A stretch of DNA of 64,000 bases from Hofstenia miamia. Lineage: Eukaryota > Xenacoelomorpha > Acoela. The notes under the pieces are model-generated. The model did not search any database. It saw nothing but the letters and a program-made list of their open reading frames with translations, and was not told where the DNA came from. Position 1 is the first letter of the stretch, and each line of letters begins with the position of its first letter. Positions 23,072 to 37,100 of this stretch are shown one piece after another. The stretch covers positions 2,067,781 to 2,131,780 of the forward strand of contig SCFE01000046.1 in the NCBI GenBank assembly GCA_004352715.1. Reading direction: 5' to 3'. The translations under genes and the position numbers were made by a program.

Positions 23072-26000
23072 GTAAGTGAAAGAAGAAACATTCGTCTATC
23101 CTGTAATGCCTTATGATTTTCCATATCTTTAGTATTTTCTGATTTATAAACATTTTTATTTGTGTCTAGCAACCATTAAAAGTCTTATATATTTTTAAGC
23201 AGGTTAAGGTTGAGACATTTTTTTATAAAATATAAAAGTTTAGCCAGTGCCAATTATGACGTCAGATCATCAGAATATCGAATTGTTTGTTCTCTTAGCA
23301 TTCATTCAATGGTAAGCTATTGTCCAGCCCAGTTATGCTGCTTGGTGATGGGTAGAATTGAATTTATGAGGGGCGATAGGATTAAGACCTGAAATTATTC
23401 ATTGCTGTTAAAGAACAACGAAAATGCAAAAACCTGTATTTTATGAGACACTTTTAGAATTTAGAAATTATTATGTTGATGTTGCTTAAGCTTTTTTTGA
23501 TGTATCAATCTTTATTTTGTATGTTGTAATCTGGCATATTTACTACAATTCTATGAGCGTCTTAGCTAACATTAGCATGCAATGAATATCTTAACATAAA
23601 TAAAGTATTTGTCTTTAGATGTATTGACAAAAATGGTTGTGACTAATAAATGTGATGTGCCACAAGCTGCTGTATATAAATTGGATTCGAAAGTTAGTCG
23701 AAGATCACAAAAAGCATATGTTCTAAGCAGTGCCTTTTGGTCAGAACAGTGTTTATGTTTTGTTAGATAATCGATTATATGTGTTAGTTTACTACATAAA
23801 TTAGAAGTATAAGTTATCTTATTATGATTAACATGATTTAGATATAAAACTCTTTATAAAACTGATATCTTATTAGTGATCTTATTATAGTAGTCTGTAC
23901 GATTTTGCAATTTCAGTATATTATTATTAGGTGCACTATTAGCAATCTTACTAAGATTAGTAAAATTCGAATCTTTTCAGTAAAATCCGATTACAACATA
24001 CCGCCCCTAGCGGAAATCTACTACTAAGCCCTGCCGCTCTGTCCCTCCATTACACCGCTACTGCATCATACACAAAGGGTAAAGAAAGTTCTCTGATATG
24101 AATAATTCTGTCATTGCCACAATCTGTCGCAAAGCAATGACATTTGATTGCAATTATACAGAACTTTTGTTTCAAAAAAAAATTGGCTTGATTATATTAA
24201 ATTATCCTCGAATTGACCTAGATTGCTTATGAAATGGTATTAATATATTTTTTTATCTTACTGTGTTGCTGCAATTGATGCGAAGTTATTCTATTTTCAC
24301 TATTCTTTCAATTATATGATTCAATTATTGTATTTACAAAAAAACTTCCTTGTAGTGATTTTAGACATGAATAAATGTACAAACGGTTTTTCAATTTATA
24401 AAAACTTACAATCCAATATGTAATAACTCTTAGACAATTTAAATCAAATGAAATTGCGTATATGTCCGGTCATTGAAATATTTGAAGTAGTGTGTGTTCT
24501 TCTTCCATTCAGGCCTGACCTGCCCCAGCATCAAACCTGACCTGATTTAAACCTGTTTAATCCTGATGCCCATAAAAAAGGCATTTTACATAAGAAATAT
24601 CATCCTCTTTTTCAATTATATTCCCCTTTTTCGTTTACACTGTATTTCAATGCAAACATCAGTTTTATGTCGTCTTACGTAAGAAGTAAAATCTACTTAT
24701 ACGTCTTATGAATCATTGTGAAAGAACAAACGCTTTTAGTTAATATTGTCAAAATTTTACCTAAATATATCAGCAATTGTATGTCCCTTTGTACCTAATT
24801 TCCGCAGAATTTCATGAATAAAATCCGCTCACAATATACATATATTATATTTTTATCTTTATCAATCTATTTATTAAGAGATTTTTCAATGGAAGCCTAT
24901 GTGGAAAACATAAGTTTGTGCTAATTAATTCTATTCTATATGTATGCATAGATTTCTAAATTTTTGGTCACACTTGCGAAAGACGCTATTTGGCGCATGA
25001 AATGAGAAAATAGAAATTATTTCATTAAATTTAAGCGAAATATTCAATTTATCTTATTTAAAATTATTTTGCATCTAAACAGGAAGGGCTTATTGAAACC
25101 TCTAATTATCGTTTCTGTTTAAAATTTTTAGCACTGCTTAAGTATAACCGAAGTTGGATTAGAAAATCTGAGTATTGTTCAAAATCTTCAGAATAGTTTT
25201 TCTTAATGGAAATGTTCTACTAATTAGATAAATAAAATAAGGTTCCGGCCTTGACTGCTAACACATTATTACAATTCTAAGAAGAAGAATAAAAATAGGA
25301 CAACTTGGTAATTAAAATGTTATCATATTTTCACTTTATTGTGCGCACAATCATTTATCATCATAGTTTAGACTATGCACCCAATGAAATAATAACATAT
25401 GGCTCATTGTTGAATTTATCTCAAATCAAATAAGTTTTTTACTAAGATCACGAGCATTTTTCGTTTTCCTAAAGAAATATATTAGTTGATTTCTCCAAAT
25501 GAGTGTTAGAATTTAAAATGGAAAAAAACTTGGTAAATGGAAACTGAATTTTTGAAGGACAAATTGTTTTCTGACATGGTCAACGAAGCAAAATATGGAA
25601 AACAAACAATATAACATTAAACTGATAATAGAGAAATTTACTTCCATCACAATGTCCTAAAAATGAAAATTGTGCAGTTATTGCAACCACCAATCATACA
25701 AAAATTTGCAAAGCATTTACTTTAAGAAAATAAACTAAACTAGATCCTACGCAACAAGCAAACAACATCAAACAATTACTTATACTTGAACGTTTAATAA
25801 GAACTATGTTTTAAATATATGTACATTCTGTATATTAAATGTTTGAGATTTATTTTTTCCACATTAATGTAGAAATCTAAAAGAGTTAAAGAAGAAAAAT
25901 CGTAATGAAAGTGAATACTTTTCCTTTCCAAAAGCATTTGGGTGGTCTATCTACATAAGGAAAAAGAGTTATGCCAAACATTAGTTGCTTCTCTCAAGGG

Positions 26001-27344
26001 CTTTAGACTTGAACATTAGCTATAGAGAGAATTCCAATATTTTTCAAAAATGTCGCATTTTCAGTTTACCGTTAATCTGGGAAATTGGCATGCAATTATT
26101 CAGAAATAAACGGAATGAATCACTTCTTAAATTCTAGATCCTCTAAATTTACTCTAGTGAGTGCTGCAAACGCAGATTTTAACATTCATATCACGAGGTT
26201 TGACATTCTACTCAAAATATCTCAGAAAATCCCAATGAGAAGGGCATAACAAAAAATTAGGCAGTTCATTTTCAGAGCATATTTACACCATTGAAGCTGT
26301 CTCATTGTGTACGCTTCGAAAGAATATTTAGCTATTTTGTTCTTCACTTTATTGATAATCAACACAATACGTTATATCTAGCATGCAATTTATGTATGCT
26401 GACTACTGGAATCACTTTAACATCGCCGCTGCCTTTGTATCTCCGCCTAATTTTAATATATACACGAAAAACCCGAAGAGGGCTTTCATCTACTTCATTT
26501 TAGTGAAATTATGTATTTTCGGCAATGTATTTTGTCCAATGACAAAACTATAGTTATGACAATTGCTAATATGATAGCATCTGCAATTTTCCAAACGATA
26601 GTGGAAATATTTGCTCAGCAGATTTTATATGACTAAACTTGTGGGAAAATGCGACTGCCCCTTAAGAAAAATCATGTCTATTTTTTAAATTGATACATCC
26701 ATTTTCAGACTTGCATATGAAAATAAAATTGTCTTCCGCTTCTATTCCATTTCCACAACTCATTTTAAAAAAAATTTCATAAGCTTATATAAATTTCCAG
26801 ATCTTTCCATAACTCTAAGAAGTAGTGATTATGGTTCTGCTGTACACCTATTTTACTGGTCCTAGTCCCACGTAATTTATTTGGGTCTCGCCCTAGTCAT
26901 GCGCCAGCCCAGAAACATAAACTTTTGGGAAGAGTGATCTATAACCGTGCTAGTGGTTGGCTAAGCTGACAATAAGATGAAAAAAATTTGAATTCAGAGC
27001 TAATAGGTGCTATTATTTGGTGGAGTTGCTGAAACGCACATAATAGGAATTGGAATAATTTTGAACCTGACTTCAACCAAGAATATTTCAAATTAAATAT
27101 TTCAATTAATTTCATTTCTTGAAAGTACACTTTTAAAGAATAAAATTAAATAAATTAAAGTCATGTATGTATGGCCACCCTATATGGCAACATTCATGTA
27201 GTAAGCTGTTATGCATCCCTAATTTTTTTGTAGATAATTATATTGTTGGGTTGCTGCTGCACACTACAAAATTGTACCGATATATTGGTAATAACAAAAT
27301 TGTTTACGGATATTTGATGTCAACAATGGGAATGGGCGCACTCT

Positions 27345-27500
27345 TAGAATTTCTCGAATTTCCTGCTAGTGTTCTGCGGCCATGGCAGCTGCCCCCAATG
27401 GTCCGTTAGTTGATCGTAGCCGCGTCCACCCGTCTGCTATAGTCAAAGATTTTGTTTTGCGACCAAAATATCTGTCAAAATTCATTTCACAAAGTACTAA
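27345..27500 (+). other. GC-richer patch with a strong start context; possible first exon
   Basis: The sequence gcggccATGGCagctgcc at 27375-27395 has a near-ideal Kozak context in the most CpG-rich patch of the neighbourhood. The open frame starts MAAAPNGPLVDRSRVHPSA and runs well beyond, with a weak possible donor (caaa|gtacta) near 27495. No family is recognised and no partner exon was found. Confidence 0.25.
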
Positions 27501-27642
27501 TAATGTCTGTTTAATTATTAATGCCTGTATAGGAGCCTTAATTATTACGGAATGTCGCACTTTGTCCCCAATTCACCTTCATTATCATAAATTTACATGT
27601 TACACCTGCAACACAAATATATGTAAAAGCCTATTTATTTGA

Positions 27643-30189
27643 TGAGGAAGCACTTTTACCGATAAAATTAACAGCTCAGCCCAGACCATGTTAACAAACT
27701 TTTAGCTATATTTGCTCGCTTAAAATTATGATGGAACAATTTGTTTCCATGATTATATATTGTATTTTTGTTTCTAAAACTTAGACATTTTCACTATTTT
27801 TTTAATTGTTCGAAATATGGGCATGTGCACTTAGTAGTGGTAAAAAGCTCTGACTAAAGCAAAAAACTCACAACAAATGAGCCGCTACGGCTAAAGCCTT
27901 ATGGCAATTGGCGCTCTAAGTACAAAATTGATTTTGCACTAACAGCTAAGGCTAAGAACTCTAATTTAGGCATGGAAGCCAGAATTGCTTTAGCTGTAAC
28001 AGTATTTTGAAGCAAATTTTTAATCAATATAGTTTACATCAACAAAATTTTGACGTTGTATTTTCTTGTTCATGTAAAGATTATACAAATGAAAGAATTT
28101 TTTAAGACTTACTAGCCTGGTATTGTGGAGAAAGTGCTAAACTCTCTGTATGATTTAAACTTATTTTGGTTACTATAAAACAATTTTTATTGTTCTTAAA
28201 ACATCTATTTTTCCTTAAGCACATTTAGGGGCGTTTACCATTTTCTATGGTGTTAAGAATGTGTTTTTTTTGAATTTATATTTTTCCACAACTTCTAGTA
28301 TATTTCCATTCCACAAAATGATTTATATTTTTATTTCCATAATCTGGAAATTGAATGGAAATTTCCATTTTCATGTGCAAACTTGTTCATTTTCTTATGT
28401 TTTCTTTAATATTTGAAATTTCCTTCAAGGAAGTAGAAGGGCCTCGCTTAATTCGTCTAGATCACTTGCAAAAACCCTCCCCCTAGACTGTATGAAATTC
28501 ACTGCACTTGACTATTGAGTACAAGATTAATAAATGTTCGAATGAATTTGGAATGCAGTTATGCTCATTACCAGGGAATTGCAAGACTATATTTAAAAAT
28601 ATGAAAATATAATCTAAACTTAAATGGCAATTATGAACTATAAATTTTTAATATATCTAGAAATGTTAAGCTAACCGCTCCAAATCGAAATTATCAATAA
28701 TTAATTTCCGGATATTCATTGAGTGAAAATTCAAAAGTCTGCTTATTGTCAAAAGCATATTTTACATTAACAAGTTTTTTAAGATCGAAGGATGCTGCTT
28801 GACATATTAAATGCGTTGATTAGAGTAATTGAAGTATGTAAGTGTGATGACTGTGATTAATTTCCAACAAATATTTAGTTTTTTCAAAGCTAACTAAAAT
28901 TTTGAATGGTTCACTTCATCGAAATGATGGCTTATTCTAATTGTTAACTTGATTATATTTCCAACTAGATAACTAGTGGATGTTGAGTATTTCCATTAAA
29001 GAGGAATAATTGATATACATATAAATCAGGCCATGGTGAACTCATTACTAGAAAAAAAGCATTGATGGGAGATTGGAACAATTATGTAAGCATGACATGT
29101 AAACATCTTTACTGAATGCCCTTAGTATAGTAACATTAATGGCTGTATAATATATATATATCATGAAAGGAAATCTGATATAAAGCAGCAGGCAATATTC
29201 TTAAAGAATTCTACACATAAATTTCAATTTTGGTATTGATCAATTTCCCAAGTGTCACTGTCAACAATTATGTTAAATATGCCAAAATTACTTAGTCTAC
29301 TCAAATAATGCGCAACTATTACCTAAATATTGAAACAAAATCTAATTATTTCCTAAATATGTGAATTATGGGCAATATGATTATATTATATGACTTAAAA
29401 ATTACTTACTATTTACATATAATGGTGTTCAAACACGGAATTTGGTCTGCCTAAGCAATGCATAGTAATATGAAAAATCAACTTTATTAATAACGTTTGT
29501 ATGCCATGCTCATAGTTGTTTATTTTTGGAAAATACTTTGATGTTTTCAAGAGTTGATTGAACTTAAACCATCAAAATATAGAAGCATCAAACAGATAAT
29601 TCCCGATGTATGTACAACTTCCCTGATAAGCTCCGCTAATGGGCACAGCGTCAATATTTTTTAATCTATATGTCATAGCCCGTAGTAGAGAAGTTTATTG
29701 AAATACTATAGAATATGCTAAAAAAATGTTGAAATAACTAAAAATTGCAAAAGCCTCTTGAAAAAAAATATAAATAATTGATTATAAAAAAATGACAAGA
29801 ATTGATTATAAGATTAATATCTGCATAATGTATTTTAAAATATTGCAATTTAGAAAGAGTAAGTTTAAATGGTTTTACCCCTGCGAATATGACAATTGAA
29901 AAATTACAACACTGTTAAGCAGTTGCAGCATCCATTAGTAAAAAAGTTAGAGCTTGCTCGTCTAAAATACATTTTAGATGGTCATTGAAATGTTTTTACT
30001 TGCATGTGTATACATACATTATTTAAAATGAATTGTCTTCTTTCTTGCTATTGTGATAGCATGCAATGACACAATTAATAATGTTCTGCTTTTCCTCAAA
30101 TCAGATGTGTAATCCAATCAAATTTCAATATATTTGTTAATAAATACTCACACTCACGAACGTCATTATTTACTGAAAGATATATCTAT
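27643..30189. other. No gene recognised; R2 copy 2 inside
   Basis: 28300-28382 is a second copy of R2 (tatttccattccacaaaatga...tggaaatttccattttcatgtgcaa). The bases at 30100-30189 resemble the 5' flank of the intact GPCR gene (see the GPCR pseudogene). The rest is AT-rich and featureless. Confidence 0.5.
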
Positions 30190-31083
30190 ATGTCAATTCC
30201 ACAGTATACTTGTTTCTGAATCAGTATGAGGGCGTTTTTGCTCATTTTAGCTTAATTGATGCACTGGAAATGACTTTGTCTTGATGGTAATAGCCATGTT
30301 TCCAAAGTTACGCACTTTCACGTATTTTTTCATATTCAACTTGGCTCTTATTGATTTCTTGACTTCGATTTCTGTATTCATATTCAAATATTTTGAATTT
30401 ACTATTCCGATAACATCAAACAGGTATGTCATCGAGTTATTTTGTTGGTTCTACTGTACTGCATTTCCAAATTGGTAGTTATTCAATGCTTCAGTTCTCA
30501 CCTTAATCTCCATCTCAATTGAGAGATATGTATGCATAATACACCCAACAAAATTCAAATCTTTCCTTAGTTTCAGAAATATTTTCTTCATAACTGTGTG
30601 TATATACGTAGTTGCATTTATAGCAAGAGAGTTCAATTTCTACATGATTATTCCTGATTATGCAAAGAAAACATATATTAGACCTCCCACAGTTAGTATA
30701 GCTACAAAATGGTGGGCTACTTGTTCAGGCCTCTTTGGGGGTGACCCTGATTCCTACAACTATTATGTTGATCATGTATGTCATCATGTGGAAAAGACTC
30801 TCACTATGTAAGAAAAAAAAGAAGAACCAAAGCCTCATTGTGATGCTGATCTCAGTTGTAATAATTTTCTTTTTTTGCTTGTTTCCAAATACGTTATTGC
30901 ACTTTTTATTCACACTTGATCTAGAGTTTCTTCAGATAGACATTGGTTCGTGACACTTTAACTTCTTAATTATGCTCGGTTTTGCAAATTCATGCATCAA
31001 CCCAGTTCTTTACGCATGTCAAACCACTCATTTCAAAAAAAGCCATTAGCAATATTTTTACGAAATGTCAAGTTTTTGCATAA
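30190..31083 (+). pseudogene. Rhodopsin-type GPCR pseudogene
   Basis: A dead paralogue of the intact receptor at 51018-51920, collinear over its length. Recognisable pieces include TM2 (FNLALIDFLTS), TM3 with IERYVCIMHPTKF, TM5 (TLIPTTIMLIMY), TM6 (VVIIFFFCLFPN) and TM7 (SCINPVLYACQ). Lesions: a frameshift soon after the aligned start (about codon 8); another in the TM1 region; TAT to TAG at 30476-30478 in IW-LFNAS; a one-base insertion in the G run at about 30736-30740; a stop TGA at 30951-30953 before TM7; and a frameshift near 31040. The loop-2 Cys (TCVR in the intact gene) is Tyr, and the CWFP Trp is lost. The 5' flank is also shared (atccaatcaaatttc at 30112-30126 and 50951-50965), so this is a DNA-level duplicate, not a retrocopy. 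Confidence 0.9.
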
Positions 31084-32040
31084 CTTTTGGGTTACACTGT
31101 GAAATTCGTAAATTAAAATTTCTTACTGAGATTGACACGCGCCGAAAGTGTAGGCCCAAACCCGGATCAGCAAGTCTCTGAGAGCTCTGTGCCCCCTTCA
31201 TTTTTGTTTCATGTATATAAGTATAATCAAAAACTCGCTTTCGTTTATAGACAATTTAGAAATTCGTAGTATAACTAACACAAGCTGAAATTTAAAAACC
31301 TAATTCGAATATAGGCACATATTTACAATTAGTCTAAAATTCAGAAACTAGAAATTGAAAGTAAATGGATTTTATATTTGTAGGTTCTAGAGTATTCTAG
31401 TTTACTATAAGCTATAAATTAGGCATTTAGTCAAATATTCATCTAAATATGTGAGATTAGCAATTTTGGTAATTTCATAACCTGGTTAATTAGGCGTCTT
31501 CAATGCTAGTCAGGCAAGTTCATCTACAATGCTTCGTGAAATTATATCTGCACATCTAAACAACCGATTTAATTTTTTCAGCAACCAGTTAACTTTTAAT
31601 GTTCTTTTTTAACCCTTTTATTCCTGATGTATCATAAAATATACATTACATAAATAGCGATACATTTAATGGTAAGATGGTTAAAGTGAATAATATTGTT
31701 ATAATATATTTTGATTCTTATCAGTGTACGTGTATGTATTGTGTTTTAATTATTCACACACCTCGGTTCTAAAAGTGGCAGTTTGTTTACAACTTTGGCC
31801 TAAAATGTGTGCTAAATTTGTATTGCTCTAAAAGTTTTGTGATTGGTCACAATTGCTTTTATTTGAAATATATTGATAATCAATTGTTTAATTAGCAAAT
31901 TATGTAACAATATTTTGCATAGAAGTTGTGTAAGAAATTATGTATCAGATTTATTGTTTTATCGTAAATGATACATCCAGACGTAAGTAGCACAAATTTA
32001 ATCAAATCTATCATCTTAGAAATTTAGATCGATTCAGATA
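31084..32040. other. No gene recognised
   Basis: Between the GPCR pseudogene and the piggyBac fragment. AT-rich, without coding or repeat signal except a slightly GC-richer patch at 31125-31195. Confidence 0.5.
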
Positions 32041-32550
32041 TTGTGGCGCAAGAGATATGGATGTCTTGTCACTTCCTTAGTTGCTATGCCGGAACCTGAT
32101 GCATCCGAACCAGAAAATGATAAAGAGGGTAGTGAACCAAACGTTTTCCAAAATTTCGAAAATGGCAATGAAGAGGAAATTGAACATGATGGGACATCTT
32201 GGAAACAGTTACCTGAAACAATAACAAATGTAAATAGATCTGGAAAAATATTAATCACAAAAACACAAAGTTTGACATTTGTTGATCAAACAGATGAGGA
32301 AGTAAATAGGAAGACGAATGAACTCCTACAACCTATAGAATATTTCTATTCTCATTGGAATAAAGGTTCGATCAATTACGTTACAAATCAATCAAACCTG
32401 TTTACTTCTCAAAAGGTCTCATCTTTTTTAACACCAAAGGCCGAAACTGAATTATATCTAGGTGTATTAATAGATATGGGAATTGTTACATTGCTACAAT
32501 ACAGAATCTATTGGTCAATAGAGCTTAGATTTGATATTAGAAAAATTTGA
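32041..32550 (+). pseudogene. piggyBac-type transposase N-terminal fragment
   Basis: 169 open residues. The first about 60 are acidic (PEPDASEPENDKEG...NGNEEEIEHDG), as in piggyBac transposases before the DDE domain. Then LLQPIEYFYSHWN, QSNLFTSQK and TPKAETELYLGVLIDMGIV followed by YWS match the start of the DDE_Tnp_1_7 (piggyBac) domain, where FLGIxIxMGIxxLPxxxxYWS is conserved. The frame then ends and the catalytic Asp triad is missing, so it is a truncated relic. Flanking TTAA sites and terminal repeats were not found. Confidence 0.7.
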
Positions 32551-34181
32551 AATAACCTTAATTTGCATTTTTAAAGTATATCAGTGGAACAAACATTTTG
32601 GTTCCGTCTGTTTTCATCATCAATGAATAATTTTTACTGCAACTATTGCTTTACATGATAGACAGAAAACTAAAAAAATATTTCTCAAAAATCACACAAT
32701 TTATTTTTTAATCGAATGTCCAGTAAGATGATGTCAATTAGTATAAAACCATCCCAAATTTATACATTAAAGAACCAAGTAAAATATTTTTGAATTTTTA
32801 ACGCCATTCAAAATTTGCTTTTAAGCATTAACATAGAATTTGTAAGAAATTGCAAGAACTTTAAAGTTAAGGTGCTTTCACTTCCATAGGATAAAAACAA
32901 GAAATATTATCATCGAAATTTCCTTTGGTACTGAAAGCGTTAATTCGATATGACTGTAAATATAATAGAATTCATTTGGAAACTGAGAGTTTTGGTGTTC
33001 CCATTATAACACGTGAAGTACACTCATGGCTTTCAAATCAAATTCAAATTTTGAAACTTTTGCAAAATTTCAAAGCTTCGAATCAAAATTTGTAAAATTT
33101 TAAACTTCAAATTTCAAACCAAACTTTGAAGCCTAAATAGCAAACTTTGATATTCAAATTTTGACAAAATTTACACATCAACATTATTAAATTTGCACAT
33201 AATTTTATGGAAAATTTCGAAATATATAATAAACTGTGAATTATTCTTGATATTGAAGATGAAGTCATCTGACAGGAATAATAATGACTTTCTAAATTCA
33301 TTCATTTAAGTAATACTCTGGGACTAATTCATTTAGAATGTTTGATTATTAAGCTAATAGTGGACACATTTTGCCAGCTTTGTGACTATCATGTGTTTTT
33401 CTCTGATTTACCTGGAATAATTAAATAAGCCATTTCAACATACTTAAAAGTCACACATGGACATATACTATATATTTGGTCTCTATGCATAATTAATTAA
33501 TGTTCTACTATATATACTTCATATTTCTACAAAAATACAGATAAAATCTCCTTTATGTAGTTTTTAGCCTTCCTCATTGCTACATGAATACTTAATTACA
33601 CATTAGGCTAATAAATATGAATTCCTTCTGTATGTAAGGATTATTTCTAAGAAATATCAATTTGAACTCAGATTTTCAAACTTTATAATTTCAAATAGAA
33701 CTTTTCATTTATTAATATTCAAATTTTCAAATCAAAGTTTGAAAGGTATTCAAATTTCAAACTTCGTTATCATCAAACTTTGAAAGCCCTGTGTACACGT
33801 AGTATAAAAATGCTTAACTGCAATAAACTTAAAATGCTGTTGTCTCGGTTTATGTTCATATTATGAATCGTATTTTATCTATATTAAGATCGTTGTATTA
33901 TTTAGATAGAACATGTGTATAACAATGTATTAAATTTCCTTTGTTAGTACAAGATGAGCTAAGAAATGAGTTAATCAAAAACGATCTGTTTAACATGCTA
34001 AACCTCCTTCATGGTTACTTCATAATAACAGAAGAATTTACAGGTCATCCATTGTATTGAAACAATGATTTTTAGAAAGTATGTATTTTATGAAAAATAT
34101 AATATCAGAACAATCTCATGAGGTTTTATTGAATTTTCTGGTTTACTAGCAAAACATCTGTTTCATGTCAGGCTAAATTTA
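32551..34181. other. No gene; TIR element inside
   Basis: Between the piggyBac fragment and the left end of copy B. It holds the inverted-repeat element at 33004-33806. The rest shows no recognisable feature. Confidence 0.5.
33004..33806. mobile_element. Non-autonomous inverted-repeat element rich in CAAACTTTGA motifs
   Basis: Ends are inverted: acgtgaagtacactcatggc followed by tttcaaa (from 33011), and the reverse complement of the right end, acgtgtacacagggctttca (from about 33801). Inside each end, about 130 bases are filled with degenerate ttcaaattttgaaa / caaactttga units. About 0.8 kb, no reading frame. The target duplication is unclear (possibly tata/tataa). Confidence 0.5.
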
Positions 34182-37100
34182 GTACTTATCTTGGTACCAA
34201 TGATATCAATCGAATAAAACGTAGTAACTTTTTAACTTTTTATTATTCATAATTAACTTTGACGTTGATTTTATTGAAGTTACTATGATTATAGGGAAAC
34301 TTAATAGGTCTTAATACGATAATTGCATTAAATATTTTTATAAAAATGAGTGTAAAATATATAAAAATTTAGCTAATTTAGTAAAAAATGTGAAATTTTC
34401 GTTTGATGTAATCCAGAACCATGTATTTCTACTATATCGTTACAGGAATGACTAAATTTCGACCGCTAAATGCGTTTCTGCTATATATATATATATATAT
34501 ATATATATAGCAGAAATCCATATCATTAGCATTGATATTGCAGCACAATAATCAAGCATACAATTCCACCATATTATAAACCGATGCTGTATAAATTCTG
34601 TATACAATTATGTATTAAAGACAAAATTCATTCATAGAAAAGATATTAACATTGCATGAAACTCCAATGTAAAAGATATTAAAAAAATGGTGGATGAATA
34701 AAATCTCTATCACCAATTGGTCGACATCTTCTAATAACATTGTTTGCTCAAAGCTTGCAACTGATGATTTTGTTTTCCTATTAATTTATTTTCACTTTTC
34801 AAGACACGGTGAGCTAGTTATTTTCCACCTAAAGTATTTATGATAAAGTTAATAACTTAAAAATATAGACATTGTTGTTAACTTGAATAACTCCATTTTA
34901 TTAAAAGCTTTTCATGAAGTGCTTTTCGCAGTTTCTAAACATTTTACTGTTTTGTTCCATTGAATAGCACTTGTATTCTGAATTGTGTATTAAGTATAAC
35001 ATGGGAGATTCAGTCTCCCCTATTGAACATCCTAATTTCTTCCGAACTTCTTATTCTGCTAATTGATTATACTTGTAATATTAAAAATATAATAAATATT
35101 AAAAATAATCTTCAATGAATTTCTGTTCATCATTGAAATTCTTGGAATTTTATGATAAAAAATATTGTTGTACTAAAGAACCTGCTTCTTTTCTTAAAGA
35201 TATTAGTCAATGTTTTAAGATTGAGAATGTAGCTCGACACCAAAATCTGATCATTTATTGGATACCTTTTCTGAAGTTGGTAACTCCCATTGAGTGGTGT
35301 CAATTATTACATTGGAATTTGCCAAAATGTTGAGAGCGAAAAAAATTAAAATGGATTCCATATTAATTGATCTTTCTGATGATCAGATTAAAAGTATTTA
35401 AATGATAATATTTGATGAACAATACAAAGACATAAATTGGTGACATGAAAGTCTGCACACTATGACAATGGATGAGCATTTAGAAGTAAATTTATATACT
35501 CATAATTATGTTGCTGGGTGGGTTCACGCAAAAAAATGAAAGGAAGCAATAAATACACTTGCAATCAGAGAATTGATGTAAAATTCTGCACAAGGATACA
35601 ATACAAAAATATCAAAAAAAACTCTTCAATTTTGTTGAAATAAAACCATTCCATTGGCTTTGAAACAAACAGTGGAAACATTATATTTAAGATAGTTTTT
35701 ACAATTTTCAAAAATCAAAATTTTTCTAAAAGCGCAGAGACGTGAAAAATAGATCATTCTTTAAGTTGGTTAATTAAAGTGACTCAGATGAAAGCCTTTT
35801 TGAACTCATTTGCTTACATTGCTACAAATCGCTAGACCGTGATTACAGTAGGCTTTGATGGGTTTCAAGAAAAACGTTTAAACATATTTAATGCCAAGAA
35901 TGTAAAACATCAACATGTGCCTCATTGTTTCAGATTGTGGTTCGATAAGTTTGATCAAAATGAGCTCTATGAACCAGGTGATCGTAGCTATGTCGTCACT
36001 GTCTTAACCTCACATTATTTCATGCAAATTTCTTCTGTGGATAATCTTCGTACATCCAATTTTTGGGGCGTTAATCATTGAGATATCATTTGCTCTTTGT
36101 CTTTGCTCTTTATGAAGCTTGGTGATTAAAGTGATCGTAGCTATGAAAATAAATTTTGCTCTAAGGAGTAGCTTTCGTTAAGAAGCCATTTAATAGGTAG
36201 TTAAAATATTTTATTGCGTATTTTAGTGAGGCTAAGACTAATATGATTCCAATACTTGTAAACGAAATTTAAGGAAATTAGTTATTAAAGCAATTTAAAT
36301 TTTGAAAATAATTTTTGCTCTAAGGAGTAGCTTTCGTTAAGAAGCCATTTAATAGGTAGTTAAAATATTTTATTGCGTATTTTAGTGAGGCTAAGACTAA
36401 TATGATTCCAATACTTGTAAACGAAATTTAAGGAAATTAGTTTCATTCCTAAATTTTTATATTATAATATTGTATTAATTGTTCAATGAAAGCAACTTAT
36501 TCTTGAAGAGCTAATTTATCGAAAATTTTTGTATTAAATTTCTAATTCACATTTATATTTAACATAAGCGGCATTAATGTAAGTAAGCCTAATTCAGATG
36601 TCGCCCCTTTGCGGATAATATATAATTATTCATTCAGGTATATAGTAGAAATCCATGCCAGAACATGAAATGTTTCATTTTCATAATAATAATTACACCA
36701 TGTAAAGTCACCTCTATTGTATTTTTTTAATTTTAATTCTCTCTAAGCCCGTTTGATTCTTGCAACGTATTTAATCAATAATAATATAAAATGCACTGTG
36801 ATATTAATGGGCAGTTACTAATTATTATTATATGAAATATAACATATAATACAATTGTGATGGTAATTGTAATCAGTTTGTGTTTACCAAAATGAATTAC
36901 TTTGTTTTAAAAACACAGCTTTTTAGTCAACTTTGAATGCTTTGCAAGAATATTCCAGTAAAATTAAAATTGGATACCGTGTAAAATTTGTGATACCGTG
37001 TAAAGCGTTTGCCAAGTAGTAGTAATAAACCGAGCGTACCCCGTGCATATTTTTGACTTTGATCCTGGCGGGTATGGATATGATGTAATTGTGTACTTTG

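Larger units (their letters stand above)
21409..27344. other. Gene-poor stretch with repeat and exon-like fragments
   Basis: Contains repeat R2 (21676-21776), an exon-like piece with a good donor at 22977-23071, and another after a strong acceptor (atttttcag, about 22618-22712). Possible hAT-type ends lie near 22760-22780 (ggccggccctta) and 24040-24062 (attacaccgctactg). A small open stretch with an upstream TATATAA occurs at 23632-23769. Nothing here is convincing as a gene; 24100-27340 shows no coding or repeat signal I recognise. Confidence 0.4.

Noticed and set aside
23620-24062. Possible solo LTR or hAT end (TATATAA box, small frame, accgctactg end)
   Set aside because: No second LTR, primer site, target duplication or inverted partner could be found.
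27366-27560. Minus-strand frame opposite the CpG-rich patch
   Set aside because: It overlaps the better-supported plus-strand start context and shows no domain.
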